From Phoronis australis (taxonomy: Eukaryota; Phoronida; Phoronidae): a stretch of DNA of 64,000 bases. A program made the translations under genes and the position numbers. The notes under the pieces were generated by a model. The model did no database searches. It worked only from the letters and a program-made list of their open reading frames with translations, and was not told the origin of the DNA. Positions 36,915 through 49,148 of this stretch are shown one piece after another; the first letter of the stretch is position 1; every line of letters starts with the position of its first letter. The DNA lies in the NCBI GenBank assembly GCA_002633005.1, contig NMRA01000607.1, positions 185,998 to 249,997 on the forward strand. Direction: 5' to 3'.

Positions 36915-37880
36915 TTATTGGAACCAAACAAAGTACTGCCATCGGATAATGTCGGCGACAGCGTTATAGTACGGCTTTACAAAATGCACTGCATCCGGTT
37001 TCAGGTTTGTCTGTAGAGGTAAATATAGATAAGTACGAGTGAAATTATTAGATGTCATATGCCAAGCGTTGATGGTTGCAATTCTCGGCTTCTTGGCAAA
37101 CAGATTTAAAGCAACGTTATTGAATTCCTTTATTCGCCAGTTTCTCGTCAAATTAAATCTGACCGGAACTCTGCTTTCCTCGACGGCGGCAATATAAACA
37201 AACATGAAATTAGTTGCCGGAAACGCTACTTCAATCAATTCCGTAAACCATTTCAGATTACGCTCGTATACCTCCGCTTTCCCTAACGTGACGTCATGAA
37301 TGCCGATATTGTAAATCAGTACGTCCGGTTGGCCGATTTCCTTGATGTAATGAACAATGTTTTCTTGTGATGTCTTGTACAGGGTGGACTGTGATATAAC
37401 GTCCCTAGCAAAATCCATGGGTATGTACTCGAAAGACCAGTTAGTTCCCCAGCAGACGTCAAGGGCTCCCACACACCCAAAACAATCCATGCAACGAGGA
37501 TTCTTGGCTCCAAACGCAGTCGGTCCTTCTTGCCCTTTGACTGGTGGATGCCACTCGGTGGAGTCTTTAAGCCCGAGATACTTATTCAAAGAACAACGGT
37601 CCATTTCCCGTCCTATGGGGTGTCCTCTGCAATTCAGGTCGTTTCGCAGAGCGTCAGCTAAGCGATTTGTCTGGGAATCGCCAATTATAACAATCCGTCT
37701 CTTTTGAGGAACTTTCATCAATTCAAGAAGGTCACTGTGGCTAGGTATGACCAATTTGCACGCTTTCGGACGCCAGGATAGTCGTGCGTTATCTTTAGTC
37801 CAATATCCACTTGACGTTGCATCAAAAACGGAAGAGCATCCGTAATTCTGGCTTCGTCCATTGTCAAAGAATCGTTGATT
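36915..37880 (-). CDS. PC-esterase exon 2 (catalytic domain and stop)
   Basis: 321 codons plus stop. The first in-frame residues after the acceptor are NQRFFDNGRSQNYG, then GYWTKDNARLSWRPKACK. The open frame extends upstream of the nearest internal start-like codon, and the splice acceptor sets its true start at 37880. The stop codon lies inside CAATAAAG, so TAA is also part of an AATAAA polyadenylation signal. Confidence 0.88.
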   Translation of the reverse strand, partial: NQRFFDNGRSQNYGCSSVFDATSSGYWTKDNARLSWRPKACKLVIPSHSDLLELMKVPQKRRIVIIGDSQTNRLADALRNDLNCRGHPIGREMDRCSLNKYLGLKDSTEWHPPVKGQEGPTAFGAKNPRCMDCFGCVGALDVCWGTNWSFEYIPMDFARDVISQSTLYKTSQENIVHYIKEIGQPDVLIYNIGIHDVTLGKAEVYERNLKWFTELIEVAFPATNFMFVYIAAVEESRVPVRFNLTRNWRIKEFNNVALNLFAKKPRIATINAWHMTSNNFTRTYLYLPLQTNLKPDAVHFVKPYYNAVADIIRWQYFVWFQ

Positions 37881-39353
37881 CTGAAATAGAGGCAGATACT
37901 AGCTGACAAATGTTAACTATACATAGGGATTTTCAGCTCGCAGTAGCAATCACGGGTTGTTTTGGAGGTATCACGATGTCGCCTATCTTATTGCACAAGC
38001 TCTATCAAGTTTATGACATTATCACGGTGTGTGTCAAAACGTCTTTTAAAATGGGGATGTTGTCAACAAAGGCCAAACCTAATGCAAAGGTAGGTCAGTG
38101 ACCCACATTGACGTCATCTCGTTTTTGTGTGAGATGCTGCGCTGTTTTGTCACGGGCGGCACAACACTGAAAAAAGGGGTGGCTATACCCCTCCAGCTCC
38201 CTGTAGTGCACCATAGACCATGGGCAGCGCAGCACCGAAAAAAGTGGAAGCTATAGCCTCCCAAGCCCCCCTATGTTGCGCCGCTCATGTTTGTGCCTGG
38301 TTGTTCCGTATATGCAGCGTCTCCAAAAGTGGAACAATATTCCACGATTCCAAATGACCCACGGGTGGTTTGGCAGTGACTGGAGTGTCGTAATATTCTT
38401 GACGGTTATTCAGCATGTCCTAAAGCTATTAATAATCATGCGTCAGTTGAGCTGCAAACTTAAATAAAAAATCACCAGATCGTTTTGCTATCGAGGAGCT
38501 CTCAGGCCGCAACCACTGAACTTTATTATATGAAAATTTTAGAGCAGGATAGGATTGCGTGGATACACACATTGTAAAGTGATAACCAATGAAAATGGAG
38601 CTGACGTGCAGTGTTTTGGCTCGTCTTAGTCAGGAATTTGTTTTATGTTAAATTATAACTTTGGATCATTAATCTGCCTTTTATAAAAAGGAGGTTTTTC
38701 ATTGGAAGGGGAGAAGCGCGTATACGCAGGCTTCTTCCATTTCACGGCGACGCGTCTTAACTGGTGCTGTGCTCCGTATACTCCAGCCAGGCTGTGATTG
38801 GGACAAAAATTTTCACTTGGATCAGAAGCAATGAATTCCATCGCATCCTTCATGAATTATAACCCGTAATTCAACAATCCAACCTCACCGTCAAATTATT
38901 TCAGTGGCCATCATTTTTTAGATTACACTAGTAAGGTGTAGAACATGCAAAGACAAGAACGAGCACTATCCTTTCACTTGCGTCATTTTGCGTGGTCTTA
39001 TGATCTCACTTTTGGCGCAAGAAACCCCTTCTACGTAACGCCACCCTGGCTAGTGTTATTGCTTGCTTCTCTCGTCGGTTTGTCACTAGGCCTTTTCTGA
39101 TCTTGCGTTTTCGCCAGATTCTTGCGTCAACGCAATGTAGCTCGATTCGATCTTTCGAAGCTCCCACTGAAAGTCCTTGGAGACTAATGCCAGCTGCAAA
39201 TACCTTGTGCAATTACGAACTTACACTGTAGTTCCGATATGAGATCTGTGTATACATGTGGGTATCCTTCATGTATTTCACCATTTCAATGACGATGTAT
39301 GCGGCACATGTTATAAACAACACCGACAGTATGCGACGAAGTTTGATCTTCAT
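36915..39353 (-). CDS. type II membrane PC-esterase (GDSL/SGNH-like), two exons
   Basis: Exon 1 is 39225..39353 and exon 2 is 36915..37880; the 1344-bp intron is phase 0 (donor AGT|GTAAGT, acceptor TATTTCAG). The product is 364 residues. Residues 8-22 (ILSVLFITCAAYIVI) after MKIKLRR form a signal anchor, predicting a type II protein of the Golgi/ER. The luminal part has GYW...W-x-P-x-x-C, then IVIIGDSQTNRL with nucleophile Ser112, IYNIGIHD near 232-239, and D339-A-V-H342 near the end. That is the GDS...DxxH layout of the PC-esterase clan, which includes plant TBL, CASD1 and NXPE proteins. Known members add or remove O-acetyl groups on glycans. The substrate cannot be read here, and several paired cysteines fit a luminal location. 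Confidence 0.85.
38150..38290 (+). repeat. short MITE-like repeat family F, two adjacent copies
   Basis: Two adjacent related units (about 38152-38212 and 38222-38285), each with GCGCAGCAC- or GGCACAACAC-like ends, GAAAAAAG, and the small palindrome GGCTATACCCC or GAAGCTATAGCCTCC. A third copy lies at 44385..44455. All lie outside coding exons; this pair is in the PC-esterase intron. Confidence 0.6.
39225..39353 (-). CDS. PC-esterase exon 1 (signal anchor)
   Basis: Exactly 43 codons from ATG at 39353 to donor GTAAGT at 39224. The short cationic head followed by a 15-residue hydrophobic stretch and a charged stalk (VKYMKDTHMY) is typical of Golgi type II enzymes. TTTTTTATAG just upstream could be a 5'-UTR acceptor. 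Confidence 0.75.
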
Positions 39354-41389
39354 AACAACCTATAAAAAACAGCCAATCAATAATATTCTAACATTGTAAA
39401 TCCTCCAATCAGCAACTGACTCACATATCTTGTCTTACTGTTTACACGTAGCTAGAAACTTTCTTCACTTTTATCGAACGTTTGGTCCGCAAATAGGGCA
39501 TTCTTCAAGTTCAATTGTAAGCACAAGTGGTTGTAATCTGCATACTCTTTGAAAGGGTGGATTTAGGGGTGCATGGACCTGGGCTTTCTTTACGGACAAG
39601 CTCAAAAAACGCCGTCGGCATGTCGTATTTAGAGACCATTGCAAACATTAGGCTTACCCCGGCCACGTGACACTTCGATGCCCATGATATGAATTTTGAT
39701 GTAGGTCAGTTCCTAAATCCTTTTCCTAAACCCACGATAGAGGCGTTTGTTTACTGACAGTTTTGCCCACTCTAGCTTGCATTCCCGATTAACCACTCTT
39801 AATGAGGGATGGGGCTTACCTCATCAATAACACGTGTCGCGTGTGACTTTTCATATTGTACTTACCACAAATAGAAAATTTGAACGGCTAAATTTTCCAA
39901 TCAGCAAATACAGTTAGAGAAATGACTTGAGAAATACATCTCATCTTTCCTCGCTACACGTGGCATCGAATTCGTTATAGTCTGAGATGTGCCCATATTA
40001 TTGCTACTAGCTCAAAACACCTGGCTCATAACAGAATATTAATGCGACAATCGGATTTCATGGGTAATCAATAAAAGTGTTGTATCCAAAGGCGAACCAC
40101 GTGCGTCACCCGGCAACAAGACAGATGCACTTTGGAGCAAGCGGATAGCATCTGCAAAGGGATAATTTATGTTTGTTTATCATTTTTTTCTCAAAGTTTT
40201 GTTTTTTATCTTTTTTCTTTTTTCAAAGTTTTCCGCTTCATTTGTATTAAAATATTTATCACGTAAGTTTGTTTAAAGTAAGCGAAAATATTATGAAATT
40301 GTTTAATTTACTTTTTAATTTTTGCTTGCGCACAAACAACTTGGCAGTCGAACATCAAATATTTGTGATCTTTAGATAATTGGCACTAAAGTTCACACGT
40401 AATTTATGAACCATCCCAATCTCAAAAGCACCATTCGATGGACAAAATATATTCTATAAGTACTGCGTAAATTCGTGGAAACAGAATAAATAATATCTTT
40501 TATTTGAATCCGAAACAATCTACCATATCGTAATGTTTTATTCAGTCATAATTTAAGTTACTTTAATTGCTCACGTACGTCACATGCATGTATTTGAAAG
40601 GGATCTTGTACCCAAAACATTGATGAATGTCGACACATTCGTGAATCTAAAGCCTTGTTCATCCCATGCGATATTTGTTATGCTACGTACGACGTTAAAA
40701 GTTAAGCTTGTTTAACAAGTTCCCCTCCAAATCTGATCGTTGTCTTTTCTTACAAATTATTAAGAACAGGAATTATTTTTTGCGTAAGCATAAAACCATA
40801 CAGGCGAGTACACTGAACATGTCTTAGTTCCACTGTAGCAATTCACCACTGACTTCACGGCACACCATTCAATGTATTTGAGCGGTCACTCGATTTTTTT
40901 GTTTGTTAAGTATACTACATGTACAACCCTGGTCCACTTTTTGATTGGCTGAAACTTGGGAACCACCTGTGTGTACTAAACACATATGTCAACCTAACAT
41001 GATCCACATCATTCTCACCTTGAATTATTTTTTCTCAACGTTACGTTTTCACTGCTTCCACACTCAGTAAAATTTGCCTCAGTACCAAGCTGTACCCCAA
41101 GTGAGAACGACCTGATTATGTCCGTGGCAGCAGGTATTGTCAAAAGCACTTACTAATGCACTATTCGGAAATAACAAAATAGTTGGTATGGCAACTAATG
41201 ATAATAATACACTCAACTCCTTTTTGAGTAACACAAATGCTGCATAAAACGCATACAACAGAATAAAAGAAAAAGGCAAATATTTTTGGTGTTTTTTTAA
41301 CGAGGAGTCATAATTACGTAGTTTAATTTTAAAAATATGTACCCAAGGCGTACCAAGAGTGGCGCAGATGAAGCAATATTCCTCGAGAA
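39354..41389. other. no gene recognised
   Basis: Upstream flank of the PC-esterase gene; AT-rich, no domain-bearing frame. Confidence 0.4.
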
Positions 41390-42035
41390 GAAATTATTCC
41401 GCGGAATAATGTCGAGTGGGATAGTACATCATCTACAGTGTACGTCAATAGCGGCACGTTTCGTATTTATACCATACGCTTCGAGTTAAGTTTCTTTCAT
41501 TTTTCGGCAGATTTAGACTGTTCACTTGACGGATCACATCCTATATCTAAGTACTTGAGCGTTATATTATAAGTTTTCTTTAGAATAGCAAAGATTTATC
41601 ACATGAAAAGAGATAACAAAGATGAAAACAACGGTAATTGTGAGTTGAGCTTATAGCATTTCCTTAAAAAAATACATAACAACAATATTTAACATTGTAC
41701 AGATGTATTTACCACACGCAGGCTAATAATTATCAAATATTTAAAACTGAAAGAGAAGCGTCATGTAATTAACAGTTTTGTACCAGATGGTACGTTTTGG
41801 ACCTGATTGCATGTTGACTGTTATTTATACTGCTGCAAATTTATTACTTTAAATTATTTCAGCAAAGTTTCATGATCGAACCGGCAAACGACTCGAATCG
41901 ACATTGACCTACCTTTTGAACTTTACATGGGGGATGACACTAGGAAAAGTTGTCCAGGGAACGCAATACGGGAAACACTGCCGTACTGCACTCAATTTAT
42001 TCAACACGCGTAGGATAAAATTCAGGATTTCTGAG
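41390..42035 (+). repeat. dispersed repeat family A, copy 2
   Basis: Inverted relative to 785..1505. It contains the compact palindrome ATTATTCCGCGGAATAAT at about 41395-41412, where copy 1 has two separated arms. Non-coding; ends approximate. Confidence 0.6.
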
Positions 42036-43271
42036 AGTTAATATGCGTTGCCATCACAAGCATCCAAGCCCAGTCCGATGACATTACTATCGTGTGTTTA
42101 CATAATGTATTGTGGGTGGAAGTGCCTGATTCCTTTTTGATTGAACTTTGGCACAAAACCTGCATTCTATCCAAAAAAATTTTATTCTATTACAAACATG
42201 TTGACAACTTGTTCATAATCTTTACAACTACATCTACAACAAAGTTTCTTGGACTAGTCTTTCCGTGGTATGATTGCATATGCAGTTTAGTTACCATCAT
42301 TGCCAGCCATTTTTATAGATGTTTTTAAAATGTGTAGAAATAATTCTATAGCACACAAGCTAAAAAATCGCAAAAAAGTATCAAATAGTTTGACGTGAAA
42401 AGTCACTTTCTTTATTTCCATGAATATTGACATTGCCTATATAATGATAGTTCCTATCCCACTTTCATTGTTTTCAAACATGATCGTGGGTACTTTATAG
42501 AAAAAATCGTGAACACAATACTATTGTCGTTCAATATTTAGCGCTTTACTTTTTGGGGGTTTGGTAATTATGATGTCCTTGAGAATAGTTTTACTTTCAG
42601 GTCAGGAGATGGTTACATGTGTCTCTAATATAAATAAAATACCCGAGTCACAGATTCCCAAGGTACTAGATTGAAATTGATAATTTTGTAAACAAAAAAC
42701 AAAACAAAAAAACAGCGAATCCAATGTATACAGTAGTTCTGCTGGTTTGACTTCTGTAGTCTTGCTGAAGAACTTCGGAGTTGTCAGTGCATAATATAGA
42801 TTCCATAAATATGGTCATGTCTTTATGTGTTAATATTTGAATAAAATGCCATCCAATTTTACAATTACTGATGAAATACATGTTATTCTGTTCAATATTT
42901 TCAAGGAATGCTTCTTGTCAGTCAATAAATTATTCATTTTGGTTGACCTTGTACAGATCATAGCTGACTGGCAGAAAACAGGAGGAAAATAACGACTGGC
43001 CTCATATGCGAAGAAATGTTATGGCCGTAATATCGAATACATAATCTTTTGGCCTTATTTTCCAGACTATTGCATTATTTCGTGAGACTTGATGGCGTGA
43101 CCTTACAAGCGAGATTTTGCGGTATGTTAAAATCTCCATTGTCTTTCTTCCACACTACTATTGAAGGTTAACTTTTACTTGAATATTTTAAAGATGCATA
43201 TTGTTTTTTTTCAGCCAAAGTCTAGCTTTGCTTGTTGTGAAAGCACAGACATCAATCAGCTTCGCTACCAC
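42036..43271. other. no gene recognised
   Basis: AT-rich DNA without recognisable domains or repeats. Confidence 0.4.
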
Positions 43272-43442
43272 CAGTGTAGAGGTAAAATTAGAGGTAAGTA
43301 GGCGCCCAATGCCCACCGTATCACCTTCAACGCTGAATTTTGAAAGTGCACTGAATTCCTACTATAATGTATCTTACGGTGTGTAGGCGCAAAATGTGGT
43401 TGGCTGCACCTACGTGCGCCTATACGCCCCACTGCAGCGCTG
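43272..43442 (-). mobile_element. hAT-like MITE family D, copy 2
   Basis: Inverted copy of 24927..25087, sharing GGTAAAATTAGAGGTAAGTA, GGCGCCCAA, GTGGTTGGCTGC and terminal CCACTGCAGCGCTG. Confidence 0.7.
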
Positions 43443-44384
43443 TACATGTACATGTACAGTTCCGTGAGACTAAATAGCAACTTGTGAATAGAGAGAGATC
43501 ACAATATGGTACAAGTCAAGTTACTGACTAATCACAATCCAAATCGCATGGAATCAAAAATGTGACTCTCAGAAAGTGAGGGACTGTCTTGGACTGGGAG
43601 TTTGACTCCCCCCGGGAGTTGAGAACAATTTCGCAACGACTTGACCAGGCTCATAGCCATGCAGGTAATAATTTTGAGATGCTTAGTAATTTCGCAGACC
43701 AATAAACTACTTCGTTTTTTCTGAGTTATATATAATTTAGAGCGCTACATAAATGTGATATAATTATTATTATTATTGAACGCCTCATTCGGGATGCAGT
43801 TCCATCTGCACGACGAGTGGGCCTACTGATGTTGCTGAAGAATGAAAGATTGATCCACGGCAGCGACACCCGGCTCCGACTGATTGGTACGCCGTCAGAG
43901 TTGTGTATTACCCATGACAGCGTTTTCCCGTTCAGTGACTTTACCAGACGTAGGGAGTTCTGAGCGTGTGATAACATCTAGCTTCTTTGTTAACTGCCAA
44001 GCACAGTCTTTTGTCTGCCATGACAACAAGCAGGCCAATTATCTACCAGGCTTATTACATACCACCTGTCAATGTCAGTCAACCATAAATGCCAGAATGG
44101 AGTTAATCAGTCGTGTAAGATATTGGCTACAGGGGTAAACTTCCTTACTTGTTGTTGGGATATAGAATCGAACAAGTTGGGAACAACGGGAAAACCGCGA
44201 ATTGCACTAGAGTCTCGCGCGGTTAATGTCGGTCCTTTGTCTGTCGCGTACACTGTTGATTGGAACACATATCTCGCAATGGTGCGAACAACTGCGCCCA
44301 AGTGAATGTCTCGGTCCACATGTCGCAACACAAAACAAAATTACGTGGTTAGAAATACCGGTAATGCTCTCCAGTACCGTGGGA

Positions 44385-44455
44385 GGCGCAGCGCTGCGAA
44401 AAAATAAGTGGAGGCTTATAGCCCCGGCCCTGCCTTCAGACCCTATGATGCGGCG
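44385..44455 (+). repeat. repeat family F, copy 3
   Basis: GGCGCAGCGCTGCG, GAAAAAATAAGTGGAGGC, TTATAGCCCC and a GCGGCG end correspond to the units at 38150..38290. Confidence 0.55.
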
Positions 44456-45537
44456 TCCACTGATGATAAATCGCCGTGAATACTCCTTTCGTAGCAGAAA
44501 CTGTTGACTTTTCATTCCAATAATTTTTCCTGTTTCTGTGAGATTCCAAAATGACATTCTTGTTCAGCCGCATCTTGCGGCTGATCCAGGTGTACATGTA
44601 TATTCAAAATATGCATTTAAGTCAAAAGTTCTTGCATTCAAGGCGTCTGAGTGCGTGCATGGGAAGTTACCGTAGCGCCATCTTTCCATGGACTTCTTGT
44701 TTCTATGGTGACTTTTTGTCCACTAATTTGGGTGCGTGCATGTAGAACGAAAAAAATACGATACACTAACGCTTTACACTATGGCACAACAATCATGTGA
44801 CTAGGCCCCGGCCACCCACTGAGTCGGTGACTTCAATCAGCCTCTTTTCACAATAGATATATGAATCAGATTTTGTAGCACGCAATTCGGGTAAATGCGA
44901 ATTTTATTTGTATGTTAAAATCATTTAACTGCAGCATTATTTTTATTACGGGGACCTTGCCTTAAAATATTCGTTCGGAGCTAGGACTATAATGTTCATA
45001 TTACTCCCAGGTTCGGAGTAACCCCGCTCCGACCATAGACTGGCTCTACACGGTGCAAGAGCTCGCTGGTTGCCTGGGCGTCCCCAAGGGAGGGAAAAAG
45101 GCATGACGGTGACCAAAACGAGGCTAACCAGGAAGTAACGCTCAACAACAAAACAATGGACATTTCACGCCTGTGGGACATTTGAGGTTCTGTTGTGCAG
45201 TTTTCATTTAGAAAACAGCTGTTGGAAAGTCATCCATGATGCAATTGTTCAGCGTGTTGGAAATGTACAGCAATAATTAGGTAAATAGTTTTCAAATCAA
45301 TAAATTGTTCTAATTCGGCAATTACATCTGTCGTAAACGTGTACTATTCTCTCGTTGTGTGGCGTCATGTGGTGTTGTCTTTGTTCGTCTCTTTGTGTGG
45401 GGTGTTGACATAGTGAGCCAGTGATAGGTCACGTGACTCTGGGCACGAGGGGGAATCGGGGAGTCTATGAAAGGGTGTGGAAAAAGAGAGACGTTCTGGA
45501 GAGCGTAACTAGAAGCGCTCTAAAAAGTGTGACACTG

Positions 45538-45562
45538 ATGGCAAGCCCGGACAAGAAGTTGG
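45538..45562 (+). CDS. candidate first coding exon of the nucleotidyltransferase-TPR gene
   Basis: ATG in good context (acactgATGGCA) starts MASPDKKL and ends at consensus donor TTGG|GTAAGTT in phase 1. Both candidate second exons (49149 and 52987) begin in phase 1 and continue the frame (giving KKLELTIN or KKLDLTQD). The join is supported only by phase and splice consensus, and a 7.4-kb intron would be needed. Otherwise translation starts at ATG 53001. Confidence 0.4.
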
Positions 45563-46025
45563 GTAAGTTGGCTGTCTCTGATGAATTATAGGCCGCTAAT
45601 ATACATCGCTGAATTAGCCTCGAATATCCCGATGACTCGTCATAACAATACATGTCGAGGCTTTCAACTTCAACTGTACCAAATCAAAAAGAAAAAGCGC
45701 GCACATCTTCCTCAGGCCTCGGGCTAATGTTGCATAAACATTCGAAACCTTATCTTTACTTGATCCCATTAAAAATTCCTATGAGTGGTGAATTGTCGAT
45801 GGAATTTTCAAACCAATCTCAAAATTCTGAATTCAAGGACCTAAGACTAAGTGAAATAGTTAACATGGCGGATTCCAGTTGTGCTTAAACTTGGAAGTCT
45901 GTTGAAGATAAAATTTCGTTTTTTAACAAGCAACCCCCATGTATGAAATCTATCCCCAATTTAAATGATGGGCAATTCCATTTGGGCATGATATCACAAT
46001 ATTTAGTGAGCGGACAATGTACATG

Positions 46026-47116
46026 GGTGAGAAACAACATGACCGCCCAATGACCGCCGGTCCTCTAAATCGGACCGACTCGCTCAAAACAGGACTGACG
46101 CACCTAAAAACATAACCGCCCCTCCACAAACCAGGACCACCGGGGACTTAACGTGTAGTTATCAAGGCTTTAGTACGATATTGCGGTTTATTACGTAACC
46201 GATCTGTTAGCTGTGTAAAGACTATCGCCAAAATAAAGCTTGGCAGCTCTGCCTTATTGAGCTTCGTTACACCCCGAAAATTTCCCACAGCCCGGGTAGT
46301 TGTGCTCATCACCTCGTCGTGAAACTTGCATCAACATCTAGAGCTCGCGACCGGCGCAGGCGCATGCAACATCTAGGAGACAGCCAACACTCACCTTGCA
46401 GGTTGCAACCACTTGAGTGAAAAACAATCTAATGAACTATTGTAACAAAAACTCAGTCGTGCTGGTGACAGGTGCACACGCCATCGCAACAGCAAGATTT
46501 GTTCCGAAGTTCGGTTTGCTGGTCGATTGAAATACTAAAAATTTATAACAAAATGAAACCAGTTTCGATAATTTGTGCCATGTACGCAACCTCTTAGAAG
46601 AGAAGAACAGCTGACTGAAGAATCGGGACTCAGAGAAAACAGGAACCGGTCAATGTAACCCGACCTAAAAGAATGCATTTAAATTTTAGCAGCAGAATAA
46701 CGACAGAATGACAATTTTTCTCGAGCACCGATAAATAATTTGATTTACTCAAGGAAGAGTGTTGTTAATAACACTAATTTGCACAAAGGCTAGTTATGAT
46801 GCTTCACCCTACAACCAGAACTCAAAAGCGCCGCGTATGACAAAGCGAAGTGCCCTGTAGCGCACAAAACATTACGGTGGTTTAATCAGCACAAGACCTG
46901 CATATGCCCACATATATAGCCTCATTGTATGATCTGTGTAGGCCTACCCGTAATAAATCTTAGCGTGTTTTTCGCTGCGGTTTCAGTCCCCGGTGGTCCT
47001 GTTTTGTGGTGGGGCGGTCATGTTTTTAGGTGTGTCAGTCCCATTTTCTTGTGGTGCGATCCCACTTGATCCCATTGGTCCTGTTTAGAGGACCAGCGGT
47101 CATGTTGTTTCTCACC
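46026..47116. mobile_element. 1.1-kb element with TIRs of about 125-130 bp
   Basis: Left arm 46026-46149 and right arm 46985-47116 are inverted copies. Both start GGTGAGAAACAACATGACCG on their own strand and share GGTCCTCTAAA, CACACCTAAAAACATGACCG (CGCACCTAAAAACATAACCG in the left arm), CCGCCCC and AGGACCACCGGGGACT. The interior (46150-46984) has no transposase frame. It is a long-TIR, non-autonomous DNA element or foldback element. No clear target duplication was identified. Confidence 0.8.
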
Positions 47117-47558
47117 TGTGGTGTATGACGTGATGTATTTTGATTTAAAATTTGATCGCAACTGAAGTTGTTCGTTTCGGCACTGTCCGTGGCTTTTCAC
47201 TCCATAAAAAAGGCCTGCCATTGCCAAGTCTTAACACACTTTTGACACTACAACTGATGCCAGTGCTGAAAATTAACTAATATTAATAATGAAGTGTGTG
47301 AGATTCATGCAATTGTGGAAATCATGAATTTAGGCCTTTTGTTCATATTGCATGCATGAAACTGATCAAGTCAGTTCAGTTTTATCCTGGCACACATACA
47401 CGTTGCTGGTATGAAAAAGTTACTGAGAGACTGGGTCATGTTAGCAGGCCAGGGAGTAGTGTCCTGTGTTGGAATTGGGAGAATGTATAGTTTTAACTTA
47501 TAAATTCAGTGAAAGTTTTTAAAATATAATTCTAAGAACTTTAAAGAGATGGTTCTGT

Positions 47559-47626
47559 AAGAAACAACAAATAAATCTACTACTGGACTCAGGTAAGTCC
47601 AGTAGTAGATTTATTTATTGTTTCTT
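47559..47626. repeat. 68-nt near-perfect hairpin
   Basis: 31-bp arms (47559-47589 and 47596-47626) with one mismatch and a 6-base loop CAGGTA. The arms contain AAATCTACTACTGGACT-type sequence. It could be a foldback element end or a small hairpin RNA; nothing else supports a gene. Confidence 0.9.
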
Positions 47627-48269
47627 ATATTGCCCAACTGGATGACTGAAAACATTCATCGTAGATGGTTCTGTATGTCGTGAGATTGTGACTTGACCAG
47701 AAACTTTGGATAGTTTTGTTTATAATATGTGAGTATCATTATTTGTATTGGATAGTTATGTAATAGTTAAATAAAACGCAGGTTCTGTCATATGAAGTTG
47801 GTGGATATTCTTCACATGTTCTAGACTGTTCGGGATAGTGAAGGGTTTTTGGTAATGTATATATCCCACTTTCTTTCTAGTGTAGAAAAGTGTTCAAACT
47901 CTAACAGTTTGAGTATTTTCACTGTTATGTTTGAATTTATTTGCCTTGCAGGCTTAAGTCTCTGAATAATTTTATCACTGTAGCTTACAGGCATATTTTT
48001 TCCTGTGGAATGCAGAACCAACTACTATCTATTTTTAAAAATTTTAAAGTTGGATTAACTTATAATTCAAGAAAGCAGCAAATAATTTTGAATTAAAAGT
48101 TTTCACTGTCCCAATGGGAGCAGTTTGTGTGCCTGTCGTAGGAATATCTGTCAGTCCATTTTTAAGTTTTATAACAGGTAAATTTAGATGTTACATTATT
48201 GTGAGATGTATATTTTTGCGTTTCATGTTTGTCTTTACAATAAATAGTATAAGAAAACTGGATGGTAGT

Positions 48270-48335
48270 ATAAAATCTATCTCCAAAATCCTTCAGAAAA
48301 TGGGTGACATTTACAAGAGTCAGGTTTTATTATAG
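48270..48335 (+). pseudogene. decayed fragment of nucleotidyltransferase-TPR N-terminus
   Basis: The frame KILQKMGDIYKSQVLL then a stop matches TLQKMGDVYMKQGLL near residues 36-50 of the large exon at 54.7 kb, and the nucleotides align (CTTCAGAAAATGGGTGACATTTACA against CTTCAAAAAATGGGTGACGTTTACA, allowing small gaps around). The TAG stop replaces the glutamine-rich continuation, and the rest of the domain is absent. Confidence 0.7.
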
Positions 48336-48559
48336 AACATTTACAACATTTAGTTTTGGACTCAGCATCATGCAAGGTATCAGTTTGATGTAAAGAGGCT
48401 GAAATAATCATCCAGACGTGAAACATAGTGGTTTATCAGACATTGAAAAGAACAAAAAATGGGATTACACATGTTTCTAGTTGAAAACATGCAGTAACTG
48501 TAAATACTTAGGGATTGTATTGTGTAATATCGAATTTTCTCACATGACCTGAAATGTGT

Positions 48560-48940
48560 CACGTCACGACTGGTTAATAGCACAGAGTACTTAATTTTTG
48601 ATATTACATGGGTGATTCACAAAATAGTGCAAAGTAGAAATTCATGTACCTTAAACATTATCGTCTGCAAAACACACATGCCAACAACCAATCATTGCGG
48701 GAATTCCATGAAGGTGACAAGGTTACCATTGACAAATCGAACACGCTTCAGTATGACATCCAAAGCAGTAGTATGATGTACATACTCCCAATCGGAGGGA
48801 CGTGCAAACATCTTCTTAAACGGACCCATCTTCGGCAGCAAATTCCATATTGACGTTCATTCAAACGGAGATGAACCTCAACTCAAAAAACCACTCGGTG
48901 AGACAAGCTGTGCTGTCTCGAGGTCAATTCATTGCTCAAG
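48560..48940 (+). repeat. dispersed repeat family C, copy 2
   Basis: Collinear with 4735..5098 (see that entry). It lies between the decayed N-terminal fragment at 48.3 kb and the duplicated exon at 49.15 kb. Confidence 0.65.
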
Positions 48941-49148
48941 TTGATAACTTGCTATAACTATAAATATGTACTGGGGATTGCGTTGTATAGTAAATTATGT
49001 AGGACAATGTGCTGCAGCACTCTGGTACAAAATGCCAGCAAAGCAATGAATATGCTGAATTGTTTTCTTGTCTTGCACTCAGGTTAACTGCAAATGTTTT
49101 CAATTCATCGACAGCTGAGAACCTGTTAACCATTTTGTCTGTTTCCAG

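Noticed and set aside
38653-38853. Minus-strand 66-codon frame in the PC-esterase intron
   Set aside because: No good donor follows it, and including it is not needed for a continuous frame.
39006-39193. Alternative second exon for the PC-esterase gene (LALVSKDFQWELRKIESS frame)
   Set aside because: It would need a 31-bp intron and then runs into a stop; exon 1 already joins in phase 0 to 37880.
43884-44138. Cysteine-containing frame considered as a PAN exon
   Set aside because: Cysteine spacing does not fit PAN and no splice sites flank it in a usable phase.
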